This document shows positions 38,401 to 46,072 of a stretch of 64,000 bases of DNA, one piece after another. The notes under the pieces were generated by a model. The model was not told where the DNA came from. It was given only the letters and a program-made list of their open reading frames with translations, and did no database searches. This DNA comes from Aurantiochytrium sp. KH105 (lineage: Eukaryota; Sar; Bigyra; Thraustochytrida; Thraustochytriidae). Each line of letters begins with the position of its first letter. Position 1 is the first letter of the stretch. A program made the translations under genes and the position numbers. The stretch lies in NCBI GenBank assembly GCA_003116975.1, contig BGKB01000203.1:1-64000 (forward strand), in the 5' to 3' direction.

Positions 38401-41083
38401 AGTCCAGACGCTTTGCTTTAAGACGTCGCTGATCACCACTAACGTCTTCCCCCGTGCAGGGAATCGTTAGATACCACGGACCGAACGTAGCTCGATGGGG
38501 ATGCATGAGTTCCAGACGTACAGGCAAACGGAAGAGTCCTGGTTTTGTCGATGAGAAGCGCAGCTCAAGCGAGACATCTTCGAATGGATGCATCACTACT
38601 GTAACTCCCTCACGAAGCTCGAGGGTTTCCTGCGTTGGTGACTGGAAAAAGGCAGTACATGGCGAGTCCTCGAATCCGGTCAGATACAACTCAACGGGGC
38701 TCGAGTAATAATTTTTGAGAGGGAGCTCAAAAGTGGCAGTTGCACCAGTCGGCTGGACGGGCAATCCGATATTCGGCGAAAGTGGAATCGTTACGAGGTT
38801 CCCCACAAAGGCCTGCAACGTCACAGACACTGATTCGCATGTTGGCGACGCAATGACCAGCAGAGCCTGAAATACACCCGTGCATGATGTGCGAAGACGA
38901 ACCGTGATCTCGCGTACTTCACGGGGTTTCAACGTTGTTTGCTCTGCAAACACCTCGGTCGGACGATCTGAGGAAAACGAGATTGGGATGGACTGAGATG
39001 GATCGAGGTTCTCGACACGAAATGTCTTGGTTGCAGATGCATATTTCGCGTGGTCGAGCTGTAGGATTCCAAATTCAAGCTCCTCCTCGTGCACGCGTAG
39101 GGGACTACTTCCGTGTCCAGAGACCTGTATCCGATGAACCTCTCCTCCCGGGGCACTTACCAGTATGGCGTCATTGTAGCCTTTGCGCTCGCGTGGGCGA
39201 AAGGTAACATCGACCCAGAGCTCCTCTCCGGGCATGATGAGAGCTTGCGACTGTCGTACGAGAAAGACTGCGTCATGGTCCTCAACGGCTTCAAAGGAGG
39301 CATTGCAAGGTACCTTGGCACGATTTCTTACAATGAGAGGCAGCGTTCTTTCGCGATTCGAGCCTCGAGCGCACGAAAGATGGCCAAAGCTCAACTCGGT
39401 GTCGAGGACCTCAAGAAGCGGACCATGGTACGCAGAGAGGGCCACTCGTTCCCCCGCAACACCATGCCGCGATCTGACACGAAGAAAGCCTCGCACGCAG
39501 GCTCCTGCAAGAGATGGGTCGCTCAGATCTTGTACAAAGCGCACGCAAATGGACATGGAAGATTTGGCAGCGACCACACCAAACGCTGGAACTGCAGCAA
39601 AATTTGTGCTCGGAAAAGTTTGCAGCGCAAAAAGCTCAGCCTGATTCCCGGGATTTGTGAGGTGCAGAATGACCTCTCGCTTGGATCCGCTCAACTCGAC
39701 CGATGGTACCGCCATTTGGAAGGTCAGGGTTGTGAGGAGTCCGGGCGGTAGCTCTGCCTCTTCATCGTCCGTCTCATCGTCATCGCTGCTGTTCTCATCA
39801 GCGCCATGGTCATGATTTGCGAAGTTTACAACTCTGGAACTATCTGTTGCATTCGATTTGGTACCATGCGTAGCGTCAGAAAGCGACATGGCGCTTCGTG
39901 CCTGCATCGACTTCGATTTGAAGCTCCCGCCTTTTGCTCGAGCTGTTGTTGGCTCGTTTACCAGAAGAGAGTATCGACGTGGTATGTAGCCACCTTGAGC
40001 AGAAAACTGCAAATGATGAAACGAGTCATGGCGCTTCTTCTGCGGCTGGCTGTGACCTTTGGCTTGTCTGGCCTTTCGGCGCCGCTCAAGCTGCCGCACA
40101 TCGGAAAGGTAGGCATCGTCGTATTTCGATGACGAACTCTTCATCCGAGCCTTCAAGTGGGCATGAAGGCCACCGCGTGCTGTACTTCGGACGTACGCTC
40201 TGATGACGGCTGGCCCAAGCTTAACTGTAAAATCATCGTCGGGGATCTGAAACCATTTGCAGAGGAACCAGCTTGCTTCGTTGCGCAGAAACTCGGGCGC
40301 TTCGCGGTTCACCCACTGCGCTGGTCCACGTTTTACGACAAAAATTTGATGTACGAATTCGCGAAAGGGCTCAACAAAGGTTCTTCGATTGAAATCTGTG
40401 TCACGAAGATGCTCGCGGAGAATGCGGAGCAGAGTCGCGAGGAGGAGGGGATGCTGTAGTTCCGAAGCACGCGAAGATGCCAAGGAAATAGGGCCTGCGA
40501 CGGAAACAGCGCTCGAGAGGACCTTGAGCGACTCCCTAACGAAGGTTTGCACCAAGGGGCTATTTGGACCCTGGTGCTGCACGGCTCGCTCAAGGTAAGG
40601 AGCGACGGCCGTAGCGGCCGCGAGCGCGTGGTGCAGGCTCTGGCGCTCAAATGCGTCGCGAAACAATTTAAATACTGCTGCAGTTGCATCTGCTTCGAGA
40701 CGCTGGCGCCGAGAATCGTACTCGAAGGCGGGCAAAAGGCGGCCCAGGACTGTCCCTGCGAGACATCGGTTTTCCATGCGTTCATCATCGCTTGCAACAC
40801 CTAGCAGGACATCTGCAGCCCCCGTGCGAGCTTCGCTTTCTCGAAAGAGCACGACGAGTTTGCGCGGCGCCAGCGCGAGCGCTCGCAGCGTGAGCTCTCT
40901 AAAAGTGGGCTCTGGATGTCTCAGCAGTGGGAGGACCTGGCGCAGGGTCTCGGCGTCGAGAGCCTCCTCGCACCGGTCGCCCAGCAGCAGCCGCAGGGCC
41001 TGCTCGGCGTCTGCGCCGGCGTCCTCGCCCGCCTCCGGCCCGCGGCTGCCGGCCCTCGCGGCGGGCCCGCCCCGAGCCAGCAT
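29444..41083 (-). CDS. HYDIN: HYDIN-like giant ASH/MSP-domain ciliary protein
   Basis: About 3879 residues in one uninterrupted 11.6-kb exon, counted from the first in-frame ATG (MLARGGPAARAGSRGPEAGE). The first 330 residues are helical, armadillo-like (ETLRQVLPLLRHPEPTFREL, then ENRCLAGTVLGRLLPAF), followed by a basic Ser-rich linker. From about residue 430 to the end there are repeated Ig-like ASH (ASPM-SPD2-Hydin) domains of roughly 100 residues with the recurring core LDFGxxxxGxxxxRxFxIxNxG, for example VDFGVCAPGVEYERSFVIRN. A helical insert lies near 2650-2900. HYDIN is a central-pair protein of motile cilia. CFAP47 and DLEC1 also carry ASH repeats and are alternatives. AATAAA on the minus strand is at 29246-29251. 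Confidence 0.8.
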   Translation of the reverse strand: MLARGGPAARAGSRGPEAGEDAGADAEQALRLLLGDRCEEALDAETLRQVLPLLRHPEPTFRELTLRALALAPRKLVVLFRESEARTGAADVLLGVASDDERMENRCLAGTVLGRLLPAFEYDSRRQRLEADATAAVFKLFRDAFERQSLHHALAAATAVAPYLERAVQHQGPNSPLVQTFVRESLKVLSSAVSVAGPISLASSRASELQHPLLLATLLRILREHLRDTDFNRRTFVEPFREFVHQIFVVKRGPAQWVNREAPEFLRNEASWFLCKWFQIPDDDFTVKLGPAVIRAYVRSTARGGLHAHLKARMKSSSSKYDDAYLSDVRQLERRRKARQAKGHSQPQKKRHDSFHHLQFSAQGGYIPRRYSLLVNEPTTARAKGGSFKSKSMQARSAMSLSDATHGTKSNATDSSRVVNFANHDHGADENSSDDDETDDEEAELPPGLLTTLTFQMAVPSVELSGSKREVILHLTNPGNQAELFALQTFPSTNFAAVPAFGVVAAKSSMSICVRFVQDLSDPSLAGACVRGFLRVRSRHGVAGERVALSAYHGPLLEVLDTELSFGHLSCARGSNRERTLPLIVRNRAKVPCNASFEAVEDHDAVFLVRQSQALIMPGEELWVDVTFRPRERKGYNDAILVSAPGGEVHRIQVSGHGSSPLRVHEEELEFGILQLDHAKYASATKTFRVENLDPSQSIPISFSSDRPTEVFAEQTTLKPREVREITVRLRTSCTGVFQALLVIASPTCESVSVTLQAFVGNLVTIPLSPNIGLPVQPTGATATFELPLKNYYSSPVELYLTGFEDSPCTAFFQSPTQETLELREGVTVVMHPFEDVSLELRFSSTKPGLFRLPVRLELMHPHRATFGPWYLTIPCTGEDVSGDQRRLKAKRLDFANLRRLLAVSISHEHPAQELAEHEEALNEEEDEEDDNCSPTGEISSSASPDGFVAHETNLLISQRVTPVFGNPCQNERPRATVEVRNISSVSQPFKALVSSPFVLRQPSLQEGFVDPHDILRLEVEIDASLENVTLGPTWGFLSILVEKGGHLRPLCSTLLQGAATAPIHLSCPHDGLIFRGVHRDESATRLLRASNHTPCLAQMTCTIVQDADASPFRIVVDQEGAALADRDYVMKADFHLKPWDHCNLTLRFKVDNGGVYAAPLLCVVHDPFALDADSEASKKQAIKVFSGMLDGGAHSNECVATSPTVVDFGDLSVGRSLRQSVLLTNFFRHDLAVALAVDDGPFSLADSQTCALMNLPSAGQDPARRVPLDVVARPGISRNYVRFCRIMSLSGPEEPKNLILRVRAGVCELTTNFGNPSRVWTFSAASSEPTLKSESTTCVDFGIIPTGRTVPARLDLILRNCGTRSVDVLRVHSKLPRLRWSIETLPGHTAEQLHAPGITPSQLQRMRRLAVLGALLTHDEATDARVNAIALEAPDVVTHSASLPYTVDWDEVDFYLGAVQDDVRRDLRAKALRQMDQDRAQVRSAANTLGKSVVEKSPSSPSRVNKESSRGGRDEETNTPGIEEDESENTLHWRANLPHEPLEEFNGALARYGVGLAKPIETPLRLDPGKHVRISLQMDFEQGDAGAIDGDLEVHTDEPGAAASSIHVFRVASKFQPELVFDSSEISFGVVAAGSLGTGFLTIRNPGVVSVHWKANLQRGHSVSLGKLNCNADAGEIRIKDETTGAKSQDTTALDNEMIHDIFAITPAACTLDAGRSQRVKVVFKPTKEFLQKEIHASLIFETSLPGSEKVPLGRSSVYDSLPFALHGATGAAAVEALCDEMTPASDNAAAPTAPHLSFGCIQVGMRKSREFRLYNSGNMAADFVVERDPDANNVDASRFGNLFSFVPAVGTIQSGETRCVTVRYLANDQGLHDVTLHVTWNTHSNVPESVPTDTASNLIRIHCSGSGGLPQLHVRQARIKYEQAIVGVANLAHLQVFNYGTAECFVAFKMPIKSLHVSHNAEGICVPPRDSIQIPVIFTPTTLERVETTLVVHMIQDASVFYEVDVSAFVGVPDLSITPERALHGLDFDVALVKQTHVRSFTVTNIGDVGLDFACAFLRPTRAAIERHMRRASAIANGQRRNSLAHGPKRQSLDKSCRESWLDTYSFPDDFEDFVPEYLTVEPMEGTFSTGMMIHFTVSFTPLEREKESHAIFAIQNRFDTIKAEIRGVGGDPLLELDTPLRVIDFGLCEAGQVYERTIHVMNPGNVPYDFIVEPDPSDADLRATLLQFAHVAGEDSAHAERSGGAAGASQKPRKSLVHGANELTEHLPRALAKFGFALETSGTCNAYGRSPVRFTFKVPETVNFSHSTRSSIFSVKIQLRHATGYEQLTLRAKEAFASLELHDTDQMPLQDTVVDFGISAVRQTHLRTVLLHNSGKLPAVFSLQSNASSEYAIFPRDGTVGPGESLPLQVSFAPTLSDRVEGNFVAIYNSASRLSIPVAGTGGKGVVDVEFVSERDKSMHGLDFQLVSTHVLMEKKVLLHNIGQVPLRLVCESTSPSYTIGSIRMTDVQAATPGYGSKFKCSNGEAERLGPQSSHGAPQYASPMMIVPRKGRRGKSQQSQHLQKSHQQHHSAPQRDPGGSEVTSGRTGPSRGSIFLPSGDDGLLRAQSKLALDHYGKSGDDTEGHVVVECTLPPGFFAILRVRLFAEREITYAGMLKVRSEFDAKSIPLRARGGGVKLRHTGDLDFGQIACDHTYTRTITLSNSGSIPSSVEIYWKMKPSSREAFALSKAGVRSGTVLLKGSTTRLGLRRFWHWALENVLALVREARALTGNQELTADQREALLDPDADLEACLGLRDTTKRNRVAKISAGSFAHRKSQSAAAGTLSGLNEAFRGLQAAGETAGARVAQILERFHKYQEIQLARQEDEARDLSEVVRTKDDIARDSRALREFLHASASRREHAANNAADIDPQQQFEKELEDSRFSLPHVQVTPRQGTLSERMSMDVTVTLNTSVEGSFEATLVVAPTLPGVGPYEIPVRAESQEVRIIVDDLGTINFGRQALGETKVIRRVFENQGSMAAEFRIRNTNADLVADPCDGVLEPGDVLAVDFVYSPSSEGICAHPVLFETNCTAPIVLDVYAGGGYPQLDLDHYESFDFGRCMVGKTIPKRLRIGNSGNAVLTITALNFQKHRRRTHAVFERGEGWPQELTSGQVLRIAPSESYYVPLVFHPNSESHFEEVFTIQTTVGSYSLHLFGSGREAVLSLSVHRIDFLDCIVGNAYQRSFEISNAGDLVYPLDISLLYTESNEPAPDKKKAAKWTPLDDLKAEPQHLSIAPFEKRVVTVTYLPSKAVEENLGNVRIALSSIYSNFDIPLRLHAGTADLVVNPPVFDFGHFQVSRPAPAMVTFSNAGTMGFGFRLKRVVDDLDMNEEGQNESSDVAFPFRLSRWEGYLPPGESVEIVATFVVGAKSGGDLERFLGSFHKEIHAETDLVGSSLVLVLRGKCDSSTLRSEEFDRVQMGACAVGDLVNKTVTIRNYGGYPAEMSLQPSFPLKVAPKSFMVPGHGEASFVVSWKPLGGYELRGSIKAQSNVGLFDIQVNGVGVYPKFYIEGSKVDFGVCAPGVEYERSFVIRNTGKIKLEWSVPAVAPGYRVLPDTGVLDIRQSQAVVVFFKPVDLGRFPGDFIVESRGRYKIVSASGVGGVYNVQVVPETRCFDFGETPCGVFSWRTLTFTNRGTVPAELCLSVKKLCQTHARLLLANPSMETTAQRTEPEEMEASKDELAGSLKEGETPLQVKLLPGQFSSIQVGVDPGLDPVDFAFTVHVDSAEAAERIAVKGTGHVIRLSPEARATLLQEQLTSLDMVEPCENNSFGEGAQYSISMHDSSVRRVLAPVEVDDEASWRRLEACNLEPIDVARDLPRLDFILDAPKPFLPVRPK

Positions 41084-41433
41084 CCCTGCGACGGGGTCTG
41101 CCCTGGGACGTCTCCGGCTTGGGCTGCTTCCTGCAGAAGGAGGGAGGCCTTGCTCGCCCAGGCCGACATGAGCTCCGCGTCCTCGCCGATTCAACGGGTC
41201 TCTGTGCGTGGTGCGGGCGACAGACAGACAGACAGGGCCCGACGAGGAGGCCTTTCAGCCCGCCCTGGCAAGTCGAGTATAGGCCCAGGTCTACTTGGCG
41301 CCAGGCGCCTGTGGCCTTTGCTGCAGTTGGCAGGGCACCATGGGCAGCAGGGCAGGCCCACTTCCACTGGGCTCGCGCGGCGCAGCAGCGAGCGACCAAT
41401 CGCGGAAAGACTCGGGAGAGAGAGGTCGCGAGC
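41084..41433. other. short divergent promoter, HYDIN-like / THP3
   Basis: 350 GC-rich bases between two start codons, with a CAGA run near 41220. Both open frames extend into it without an ATG. Confidence 0.55.
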
Positions 41434-42453
41434 ATGCGCGCGAGCGCGAGAGAGCGCGCGGCGCGCGCAGCGCGCTTCGCGGCGCCGGCGCCGTGCGACG
41501 GAGGGCCCGCGGCCCTGAGCGCCTCGCCGAGCGCCGTCAAGGCAGCGAGGCGAGCCGCCTTGAAGCGCAAGCGTCGGGGTTCTTCGGATCTCGAGGACAC
41601 CGCGACGCACTACGGTCACTGCGAGCACCTGGAGAAGACGTACCTGCGGCTGACAGGGGCGGTAGACTGGAGCAAGATCAGACCGCCGCGTGTATTGAAG
41701 GAGTCCTTGGAAATGGTCAAGCAAAGGTGGAAAAAGGAGAAGGACTACAACTTTGCGAGCTCCCAGCTCAAGAGCATTCGGCAGGACCTCACTGTGCAAC
41801 GCTGCGCGGAGAACGAGCGATGGCTTCTATTGTGCATTCAGGTCTACGAAACAAACGCTCGCATCTCTCTAGAGTCCGCAGATCTCGAGGAGATGCACCA
41901 ATGCCTCAGCGTTCTTGACGATTTGCATGCTCACGGAGAAAAATGTACGCGAGACCGGGAAGTCTGCATTCAATTCCGCGACGAGTTCGCCGCGTATCGG
42001 GTGCTTCATGCAATCCATGCAGAGAACACCTTCTTTCTCAATACAGCGCGCGACTTGGCGGCGCGCAGCAGACAGTCGATAGCGCTAGCTCACGCGTTTG
42101 CTGTCCTTGCGGCTGTCCGCCGCAACGCCTACGTTCGATTCTTTGAGCTGCATGAGAGCGCGCCAAATATGAGTGGCTTTCTGATGGACCATATGCTACA
42201 GCGCGTGCGACGGAATGCTTTTCAGGCGCTACTCAAGTCGAGTTATCCGGAACTTGACTTGAAGATCGTGCAGGAGCAGCTTCGCTTTCATGACGGGCGC
42301 CAGCGTGCAGAAGGTGACATGAGGAAATTCCTTGACCGCTACGAACTCGAGTACGTTTATATAAAGTCCCGCAAGGGAAAACGTTTTCCGCGCGCAATCA
42401 ATGTACAAGCGCTTAAGAAGGGTAGCTCGTCTTCTTCCACCAAGACACGCTAG
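41434..42453 (+). CDS. THP3: SAC3/GANP-domain protein, THP3/LENG8 type
   Basis: 339 residues. THP3/LENG8 proteins carry a SAC3-PCI domain and act in mRNA splicing, elongation and export, in yeast together with Csn12. The ATG at 41434 is the only one before the domain; upstream frame lacks Met. An Ala/Arg-rich N-terminus of about 60 residues is followed by the diagnostic block CEHLEKTYLRLTGAVDWSKI, then RPPRVLKESLEMVKQRW and YNFASSQLKSIRQDLTVQ. Further on are VYETNARISLESADLEEMHQ and FRDEFAAYRVLHAIH, and the winged-helix end ALLKSSYPELDLKIVQEQL. TGTAAA (42482) and AATAAA (42495) follow the stop. Much shorter than human LENG8 because the long disordered N-terminus is absent. Confidence 0.87.
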   Translation: MRASARERAARAARFAAPAPCDGGPAALSASPSAVKAARRAALKRKRRGSSDLEDTATHYGHCEHLEKTYLRLTGAVDWSKIRPPRVLKESLEMVKQRWKKEKDYNFASSQLKSIRQDLTVQRCAENERWLLLCIQVYETNARISLESADLEEMHQCLSVLDDLHAHGEKCTRDREVCIQFRDEFAAYRVLHAIHAENTFFLNTARDLAARSRQSIALAHAFAVLAAVRRNAYVRFFELHESAPNMSGFLMDHMLQRVRRNAFQALLKSSYPELDLKIVQEQLRFHDGRQRAEGDMRKFLDRYELEYVYIKSRKGKRFPRAINVQALKKGSSSSSTKTR

Positions 42454-42494
42454 CACGATGATGGAACTCGAAGAAAAATTCTGTAAAATCAGCG

Positions 42495-42500
42495 AATAAA
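42495..42500 (+). terminator. AATAAA poly(A) signal of THP3
   Basis: 42 bases after the stop, with TGTAAA at 42482-42487 just upstream, the usual order of a UGUA element and hexamer. Confidence 0.6.
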
Positions 42501-42725
42501 ATCAGTTGGAGCCAGATAAGAGAAGGAGAAATTGACGACTATGTATGTGTGTCTTCTGTTTGAGTCTGCTTTCACGTTCGTGACCATGGTGCAAGGGAGA
42601 AACAAGGTCCTACAAGCTTCTGGCAGTCTGTACCTTTTTCCTTACCTCGTCTTCATCTTCTCAAATTTTGTAAAATTTCTTGACACTACTGTTAGAACCA
42701 TGTTATCACGCGTAGTGCAGGCGCG

Positions 42726-44834
42726 TCAGAGCTTGGGCGAGGACTGAGCTGCGCAGATGCGGTCGATCATGCGGAACTGAAAGGGGAAACGCGCGTCGAT
42801 GAAGATGGGGCGCAAGTCGAAACGATTGTCGTCGCAGCCATAGCTCTCGCAATGTACAGAAGGCGTGATGGTGCTCATTTTGTGGCGGTTCATGGCATAG
42901 GAACGGAAAAAGTGCTTCACCTTGGATGCGACCTCTGCGGGCTCGAGGTGGTCCCACTGCGTGAGGAGGCGCTTGAACATGGAGACGGGGCCGCAGCGAG
43001 AAATTTTGCGGAGACGGCCAAATGTGCTGAGCTCCTGATAGGTCATTCCCATGTCAGCCTCATCTGTCTGCGTGTAGGCGTCAGTGATAGGCTCAAGTTC
43101 GGCAGTGGGGGGCGCCTCGGAAATGGCCTGCAGAATGCCGAAGCCAAGGCCGCCCTCGGTCTCTGGCTTGGCTGCCCACCAAAGGAAACGCTTGAGGTCC
43201 ACCTTGGAGATTCCTCCAATGGGATTCAGATCAGCCGAGGAGCAGTCGTACTTTGTGAGATAGCCTCGCAGACCCTCATCGACATTGCCGCTGCCAAGGA
43301 CAAGCAAGAAGCCCGAGTTGCCGCGGACCCAAGGCAGGAGCTGACCAAAGAGATAGCTCAAGAGCATGCGGGAGCGTGCCTGGATATTCTGCAAGGCCTG
43401 ATTCTCAGAGAACGAGCCGCCGTGGACCTTGAACCGAGGCTCGCGGCCCCCGAAGACAGCTCGAAAGAGAGTGAGAATCGCAGACACGACACCGTCAATC
43501 TTGACCGTGAGATGGTAGTTCCCGATGGCCTCCGCGAGGCCCTTGGCAAAGTTCTCCGTGCCCTGGGAACTGTTCTCTGTGCCGAGATAGGCCGTGTGCA
43601 TGATGCAATTGGCAAACTCGCGCGGATCCGTCGGCAAATAGTCAGGACCCTGACCAGCCATGCGGCGGGCATCGGCGATGACTCGTTCATCGCCATTGAG
43701 GGCGGCTTTGGCAACCATTTGACACATGGCGCCCACGATGGCAGCAGTGGATGAAGAATCGGCGCCGCCACTCAGGGGCAGGAAAAAGCCGCTGGCGCCG
43801 GTGCGGCGCGCATAGTCCCAGAGCCAGACAGCAGGGCCATAGGCGATCTGCTCCTCTGGCAAATGGTAGCGGACGGAGAGCGGGGCCGAAACAGGGTCGC
43901 AGCTCTTGGCATCGACGAGGCGAAAGTTCGCATGAACTACAGGGATAGGGCGCGTCCTCGAGGCCTGGACGCCACGGCTTGCCTTTGCAATGCGGTAAGC
44001 GCGGATCTCCTCAAGGTCAATGACGGCCGTGATCACCTCGACATCAGCGAGACTGAACTGAGATCCCTGTGCCACAATGTTTCCATTGACTGCAATAAGA
44101 GCGCAGCCGTCGTAGAGCATGCGGCCACCGTCGCAGCCGAGCTGGTTGGCGTAGAGGTATACACCGCCGCTTTTCTCGGTGGCGCTGCGAATGAGATCAA
44201 TGCGCTTGTCGAGTTTGCGGAGTTCAAAGTGGGATCCTGAGCCGTTTCCAAGGATTTCTACGCCCGATAGACCGAGGTGGATGTGCGGACTATTGGGTGT
44301 AAAGAGCTCTTCGCAGGTTTCCGAGGCCACACGGGTGTCCAGCGTTTGGATGCTGCAATCGCCAAAAAGACAGGATTGCTGGCCTGTGGCCGCCGCGAGA
44401 GCAGGGCTCAGGTAGTGGTCTTCAGCCTCTCCGAGACGTTCCCAGCGTGTGAACCAGCGAGGCTCGCGGTAGTTGCCATCGTCGGCAAGAAATAGCTTGG
44501 GGCGGATGCAAACGACCTTGCCATTCAGACACATGGCTCGACAATTGTAGGGCACAGAGTTGTGCAGCATGGGCAGACCGATGTCACAGAGAATGCCATC
44601 GGTGAGGCCGCTCTTGAGAATGTCCGCGAGCGCCTCGGCTGAGTGCTGAAAGGTATCAATCTCATGAAAGTGATCTTCGCAGCCGTATCCGGAGAGCTCT
44701 AGCTCGGGGCCGACTCTGTATGTAGCACCTTTTTGCTTCGCCAATTCGATCGATCTCTTGGTCCTCTCGAGGTTTCCGTCAAAGTCAAGAGCCCATTGGT
44801 CCAGCGAGCACGTCGCCACGGTCACGTTTTGCAT
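42726..44834 (-). CDS. NADSYN1: glutamine-dependent NAD+ synthetase
   Basis: 702 residues, like human NADSYN1 (706). The enzyme amidates nicotinic acid adenine dinucleotide to NAD+ with glutamine as the nitrogen source. The start is the ATG at 44834 (MQNVTVATCSLDQWALDFDG). The N-terminal nitrilase-fold glutaminase has PELELSGYGCEDHF (catalytic Glu), RPKLFLADDGNYREPRWF (Lys) and VASETCEELFTPNSPHI (nucleophile Cys). The C-terminal synthetase has the ATP P-loop LSGGADSSSTAAIVGAMCQM and YLTKYDCSSADLNPIGGISK. All key residues are present. The ammonia-channel linker seems normal. Single exon, convergent with THP3 across 272 bases, and divergent with the transposase-derived gene. Confidence 0.96.
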   Translation of the reverse strand: MQNVTVATCSLDQWALDFDGNLERTKRSIELAKQKGATYRVGPELELSGYGCEDHFHEIDTFQHSAEALADILKSGLTDGILCDIGLPMLHNSVPYNCRAMCLNGKVVCIRPKLFLADDGNYREPRWFTRWERLGEAEDHYLSPALAAATGQQSCLFGDCSIQTLDTRVASETCEELFTPNSPHIHLGLSGVEILGNGSGSHFELRKLDKRIDLIRSATEKSGGVYLYANQLGCDGGRMLYDGCALIAVNGNIVAQGSQFSLADVEVITAVIDLEEIRAYRIAKASRGVQASRTRPIPVVHANFRLVDAKSCDPVSAPLSVRYHLPEEQIAYGPAVWLWDYARRTGASGFFLPLSGGADSSSTAAIVGAMCQMVAKAALNGDERVIADARRMAGQGPDYLPTDPREFANCIMHTAYLGTENSSQGTENFAKGLAEAIGNYHLTVKIDGVVSAILTLFRAVFGGREPRFKVHGGSFSENQALQNIQARSRMLLSYLFGQLLPWVRGNSGFLLVLGSGNVDEGLRGYLTKYDCSSADLNPIGGISKVDLKRFLWWAAKPETEGGLGFGILQAISEAPPTAELEPITDAYTQTDEADMGMTYQELSTFGRLRKISRCGPVSMFKRLLTQWDHLEPAEVASKVKHFFRSYAMNRHKMSTITPSVHCESYGCDDNRFDLRPIFIDARFPFQFRMIDRICAAQSSPKL

Positions 44835-45876
44835 CTTTGCCACGCGAGCGAACGAGCAGGCCCAACAAGACTATCTATTTTCCAGCCTTTCCTTCTCTCC
44901 CGTCCCCACCCCTTTTCTTTCCCCTCTTCGCTTCTCACCGCTCGCGTGCGTCTCTTCTCCGCCAAAGCCCTCGCGCTTGCTCAGCAGATGGGCAGGCAGG
45001 CAGGCAGGCACGGTGGCTTCGAGCGTGCGTCGTCTCCAGCTTGCTTTGTAGCTCTGGCGCCGAGCCTGCTTTCCTTCTTTGTGGCTTTTCTTCTTTGGCA
45101 GCCCCTCCATCATAAAAGGAAAAGACCAAGTTCTCCTGCCTCGATTGCCCGGCGGCAAATTGCGTTGCGCAGGCTGCCCTGGCTTCGGGAGAATCCGGAA
45201 AGCAAAGAGACGCCCGCCCCAAAGAAAGGGGGAACCATGGTCAGCGAGAGCGCGACCGCAGTCGGCAAGCAATGGCAGCTGCTGGCCGGCAGCCGACGCC
45301 CTCAATTGGCTGCCGCTGAGCGCAGGCTAGCCATCACTGGTGACTGCTTCGCCCACAAGTGGCGTCAGGGCTTTGAGTCGGCCGCAGGCAGCACGAGAGT
45401 TACCGATCCGTAACCTCCACGATTAATGAGGAAACCGTGGGAAACGGCGCCAGGGACGCTTCTCTTTTCTTTCTTTATAGTTCTCAATGACCACTGGCAC
45501 TTTGACAGTCAAAGCGAAAAGCAAAAGCGAAAGCGCAAGCTCCAGAAGACTCCGCGCGCGGCAGCTCCGACAGGCGCGGCAGCTCCGGCGCGCGCAGGCA
45601 GGCGCAGACGCAGGCGCAGACGCAGACCCAACCCCAGACGCAGACGCTCAGACCTCGCGCCGGCGCCTGTCTGTCCCGTGCGTGCCGCAAAGGCACACGC
45701 GCGACATTGGGCAACCGCGGACGCGAACCAGGGCAGGAAGGAGGCAAGTCGGTCTGCTCGTCGTCCCCGTCAGAGACGGCGCGAGAGAAGAAGGCGCAGC
45801 GCGGCGAGGCGACGCAGGCGAAGCGAACAAACGCAGAACAAGGCCGCCAAGGTTATCGCGGCAAAGCAACTTCGAA
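44835..45876. other. divergent region, NADSYN1 / transposase-derived gene
   Basis: 1042 bases. It contains GCAG/GCAC simple repeats near 44990 and 45590-45640. A 58-codon open frame at 45237-45413 has a good ACCATGG start but no recognisable product; it may be an upstream ORF. I see no terminal inverted repeat. Confidence 0.5.
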
Positions 45877-46040
45877 ATGCCGGCCATGGACGAGGAAAAT
45901 GTCACCATGGTTGGAGGACCTCCTCCGCCGGTACCCTTGATGATGATGGGGGCCGGCGCGCAGACCCAGTTCGCAGCTCACAGTGACGGTAACTCATCTA
46001 GAATGGGCAAGAGCAGCAATAGCAGCAACAGCAGCAGCAA

Positions 46041-46072
<32 letters not shown>

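Noticed and set aside
30260-40459. Many + strand open frames of 60-210 codons antisense to the HYDIN-like gene
   Set aside because: All lie inside one continuous, domain-supported minus-strand frame and have no coherent motifs.
45237-45413. 58-codon open frame with a good ACCATGG start upstream of the transposase-derived gene
   Set aside because: No recognisable product; at most an upstream ORF or leader exon.
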